This document shows positions 60,835 through 64,000 of a stretch of DNA of 64,000 nucleotides, piece after piece. The position numbers and the translations under genes are program-made. Numbering within the stretch: position 1 is the first letter of the stretch; each line of letters starts with the position of its first letter. The notes beneath the pieces are model-generated. The model saw nothing but the letters and a program-made list of their open reading frames with translations. It was not told where the DNA came from and searched no databases. Source of the DNA: Rhinolophus ferrumequinum (lineage: Eukaryota > Chordata > Mammalia > Chiroptera > Rhinolophidae). The stretch covers positions 25,678,173 to 25,742,172 of the forward strand of contig NC_046293.1 in the NCBI RefSeq assembly GCF_004115265.2, given 5' to 3'.

Positions 60835-61600
60835 AAATTGTGTGGTATTTCCTTAAAATCCTTTGTATTTCTGTGGTGTTGGTTGTCACTTATACTCTTT
60901 CATTGCTGATTTTATTTATCTGGGCCCTCTCTCTTTTTTTCTTGATGGGTCTGTCTAAAGGTTTATGGCTTATTGATTTTGTTTATCTTTTCAAAGAGCA
61001 AGTCTTGGTTTCATTGATCTTTTCTATGGCTTATTCGATTATTTCATTTATTTCTGCCATGATCTTTATTAATTTCCTTCCTTCTACTCACTTTGGGCTG
61101 TGTTCTTCTTTTTCTACTTCCTTTAGATGTAAGGATAGATTGTTTATTTAAGATTTTTCTTATTTCTTGAGGCAGTCCTGTATTGCAATAAATTTCCCTC
61201 TTGGAGCTGCTTTAGCTGTGTCCCATAGATTTTGGGTCATGTTTTATTTTCATTTATCTCAAATATCTTTTGATTTCTTCCTTGATCTCACTGGTAACTA
61301 ATTATTTAGTAGCATGTTACTTATACTCCATGTTTGTATATTTTAAGTTTTCTTCTTGTAGTTGTTTCTAGTTTCATACCATTGTGATTGGAGAAGATGC
61401 TTGATATGATTTCAATCTTCTTAAATTTATTGAGACTTGTTTTGTCGCCTGACATGCGGTCTAGCCTGGAAAACATTACATGTGCTCTTGAGACAAATGT
61501 ATATTCTGCTGCTGCTTTTAAGTGAAATGTCCTAAAATATCATTTAAGTCCAGCTGGTCTAATATGTCATTTAAGACCACTGTTTCTATGGGCAGCAAGT
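60835..61600 (-). mobile_element. L1 ORF2 fragment, antisense
   Basis: 'attgctgattttatttatct', 'gggtctgtctaaaggtttat', 'gtcccatagattttgggtca' and 'tgacatgcggtctagcctgg' are antisense L1 wording. It overlaps in content the end of the 49706-50690 fragment, so it is a different copy. Confidence 0.85.
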
Positions 61601-64000
61601 TATTTTTACAATTTTAGTTATTTTCAATACTTTCAAAAAAAATTGGAAGAGGATTTAATCAGCTTATTAAATAAATAAAAGTAATATTTGCTATTAGATA
61701 ATTATGAATTTTTGGCATGCAATTCACAAGGAGTTAAAATAATTGAGTGGCATTGCTATAATTGAAAGTTTTTATATTTTCATTTGTTTATTCTTATGAT
61801 GAGAATTTTCTAAGTTTTTATATGTATAAGCATCAAAAAAAATACAAATTGTTGAAAGTTGCCTCAATCATAATTATATAAATATTCCTGAACTAATTAT
61901 AAAACACAGTAGTGTTATTATTATAAGATGTGTTTCCAATTAAATATTATATTTATGTTTAAAATTTATTCAAACGAGTAATATATTTACATTGTTTTTA
62001 CCAAATGTATGTTAATTATTTTAATTTTAAATTTCAATACATACAGCTTCATATATACTGGAATAAAACAAATACAAAATCCATAATTTATATTCATATT
62101 TTACTTCTGGAAGTGGAATATACTGATCAGTGTATTTTTCATTGAGGGCAGAATCAATAGTAAAGAAACTAGTTGGGACAGGGTAAGAATGAAGGCAAAT
62201 TATGAAATTGGAGAAAGAGCCTTGGTTATAGCTATGAATATACACTTATTATTTTTGTTTTTTCAATATATTTATGTTCAAAACAAAACAGTACAGAATA
62301 GCTCATTAGTTAACAAAAACATCTCCCCTCAAATGATTGTTTTGCTTTTTAAAGGCAATTTGTTTTTATGCTGATTAGCTTCATATGTCTAAATAATGTT
62401 TGTACTACCCTATATAAATTTATGAACTTTAGAAATTATCTATTGACTTTCTGTTTTGAGAGATGATTAACTTAAACTTTCTCTCTCTCTCTCTCCGCTT
62501 CTCTCACACCTTTATATAAATCTTTATTTCTTATTTAAACAACCACAGAATGTATTTCTAAATTCCCCATTCCATAGGAAGTAGAGATTAGTGTTACTGC
62601 CCTTCCACTTCTTCTGCCCTCAACCTCTCTATTCCCATCCCTTCTTTCTTAATATCTGTCATTTGATCCTCTACTTTTACACTGCCAATATTGAAGTACG
62701 CATATATTCCACAGCCATAGCTATTTTATGGTTTTACCATTGGCTGATTTTAAGAGTGAATTTTTAAATGCATTTATTTTGTTTTACCATATTATGATTG
62801 CATAGTGATTAATTCCAGTGTAGTGATTACAAATCTTTCTCTACATCTCCCATATGCCACTCAAAGGACAATATTCTCAGCATAAAGTTTAAATGGAATT
62901 CTCTTACTATGCCTCACTAATTTTTCAAAGCCACCACACATTCGTATGTCATTTTTGCTCAGAGTCCTTCTTCCTAGAGTCCCCAGTTCTCTTACTCAAT
63001 TCTGGACCAGCATTTTGCAAGAGCTGTTATTAATACAATATTCATCCTGGGACATTTGTCACTGATCTCTTGAGTATTGTACACTATTAGCCAGATCTCA
63101 CGTCTGTTAATTTTTTTGTTTGTTTGTTTCTTCCTTGTTTTACTGGATTGCTAATTTTTTTAACTGATGCTATGTTTGTGAATTAGTCAGTTTGGATATA
63201 GCCACTGATGAAGGGGTTCTGATTCAGGATTTCAGGATGAAGAATCATTGGGAGTGAAACACACCAAAGAGTCAATGTATCCAAGTTCCTGGGACAAGAG
63301 CAGTGGACACAGAGGCTGAGAACATCAATTAATACTTACTCAGAAATGATGAGGACACATTATTTGACATAGTTCCTGCCTTGGTCAGATGTGGCAAGGG
63401 ATCAGGCTTGGGTCAGTAATTGAAAATACGGAAATATGAAGAAATTGATAAGAAATGGGGAAATTTAAAAGTAACTGAAACCTATGAAACTGAAGAGCAA
63501 AAACTTACTTTAAAAAGTTATTCTGACTAATGATTTCAATAACTAAAAGAGGTAGTACGTATTATATCACAGTATTAAATGAGCATATTTTTGTAGAATA
63601 ATATTTTTGTTGCTGTCATTCTCTGACTGCCAAACAACAACTCTGCAGAGAGGCCTCTCATGAGTAACCTATTTAGAACAAGCCCCTTTTCCTTGCTCTG
63701 TCCCCCTCTCTTCTATCCTGCTTCATTCTTATCCACAGCACTATCACTACTTTATATTATATTACTTATTTATGAATAAATATATAAAGTATTAAATAAT
63801 ATATAAGGATGCATTTACAAATAAAGTAAGAATGTAAACTGCATTAAAGAAAATGTTTCTATCATTTGCTCTACAATAACGTATAGCAGAGTAAATAGAT
63901 AATCAATTAATTTGTTGAATAAATGAATAAATAAGTAAATGTAGCTGAACTCCCAAATATACATATTTATTTCCTTTTTCAAATTAAACAGGCAGAATCC
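61601..64000. other. no gene recognised
   Basis: AT-rich. It has a CT-rich run at 62480-62500. In human the next gene after CLEC12A is CLEC1B on the opposite strand. I found no lectin exon here on either strand, so CLEC1B presumably lies beyond the window. Confidence 0.45.

Noticed and set aside
60840-61151. 103-codon hydrophobic open frame resembling a membrane protein
   Set aside because: It is the antisense strand of an L1 ORF2 fragment. The hydrophobicity is a by-product of T-rich sequence.
61601-64000. Search for CLEC1B, the next gene in human order
   Set aside because: No lectin-domain exon with splice sites was found on either strand.

Overview
The window is mammalian nuclear DNA: AT-rich, with short exons, long introns, and L1, L2, MIR and MaLR repeats throughout. 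A tRNA-derived SINE at about 48.3, 49.4 and 59.9 kb has the '...GGTGGCTCAG...' head and the '...CAATAAAGTCCTGTTCCCC' tail that I associate with Rhin-1-type SINEs of horseshoe and leaf-nosed bats. I therefore infer a rhinolophoid bat. This rests on repeat recognition alone.

The genes belong to the natural killer gene complex (human chromosome 12p13 equivalent) and encode C-type-lectin-like type II membrane receptors. In order: the three lectin-domain exons of KLRF2/NKp65 (+, 2053-4407, 5' part not found); CLEC2A/KACL (-, 7113-11943, first coding exon not found); a second CLEC2-family gene that I cannot equate with a named orthologue (-, 26240-33264); and a complete CLEC12A (+, 47551-56809, six exons, 271 codons). 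Order and orientation of KLRF2, CLEC2A and CLEC12A match human. KLRF2 and CLEC2A are an activating receptor and its ligand in human, and they lie tail to tail here. CLEC12A is an inhibitory myeloid receptor, and its ITIM is intact. Intron phases agree at every junction I could test.

Between the genes are fossils and repeats. A decayed gammaretrovirus-like provirus (12997-18699) has a 12-copy tandem array in its 3' LTR and a solo LTR of another family nested inside it. A second copy of that solo LTR lies at 20004-20436. A CHCHD2 processed pseudogene sits at 19029-19823. An L1 copy at 29790-30750 has an inverted 5' part and lies in the long intron of the unnamed CLEC2-like gene. There is an unrecognised minus-strand retrocopy-like segment (34447-35150), a GC-rich segment with promoter-like motifs (33690-34350) and several long microsatellites.

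The observations most worth following are an in-phase, open, lectin-like terminal exon hidden in a KLRF2 intron (2935-3142), the extra six-cysteine CLEC2-like gene with almost no cytoplasmic tail, and the conserved cysteine-poor lectin domain of CLEC2A next to its receptor gene. I found no CRISPR, operon or prokaryotic features. Repeat family names and boundaries come from memory of consensus sequences, and boundaries are approximate unless a target duplication is cited.
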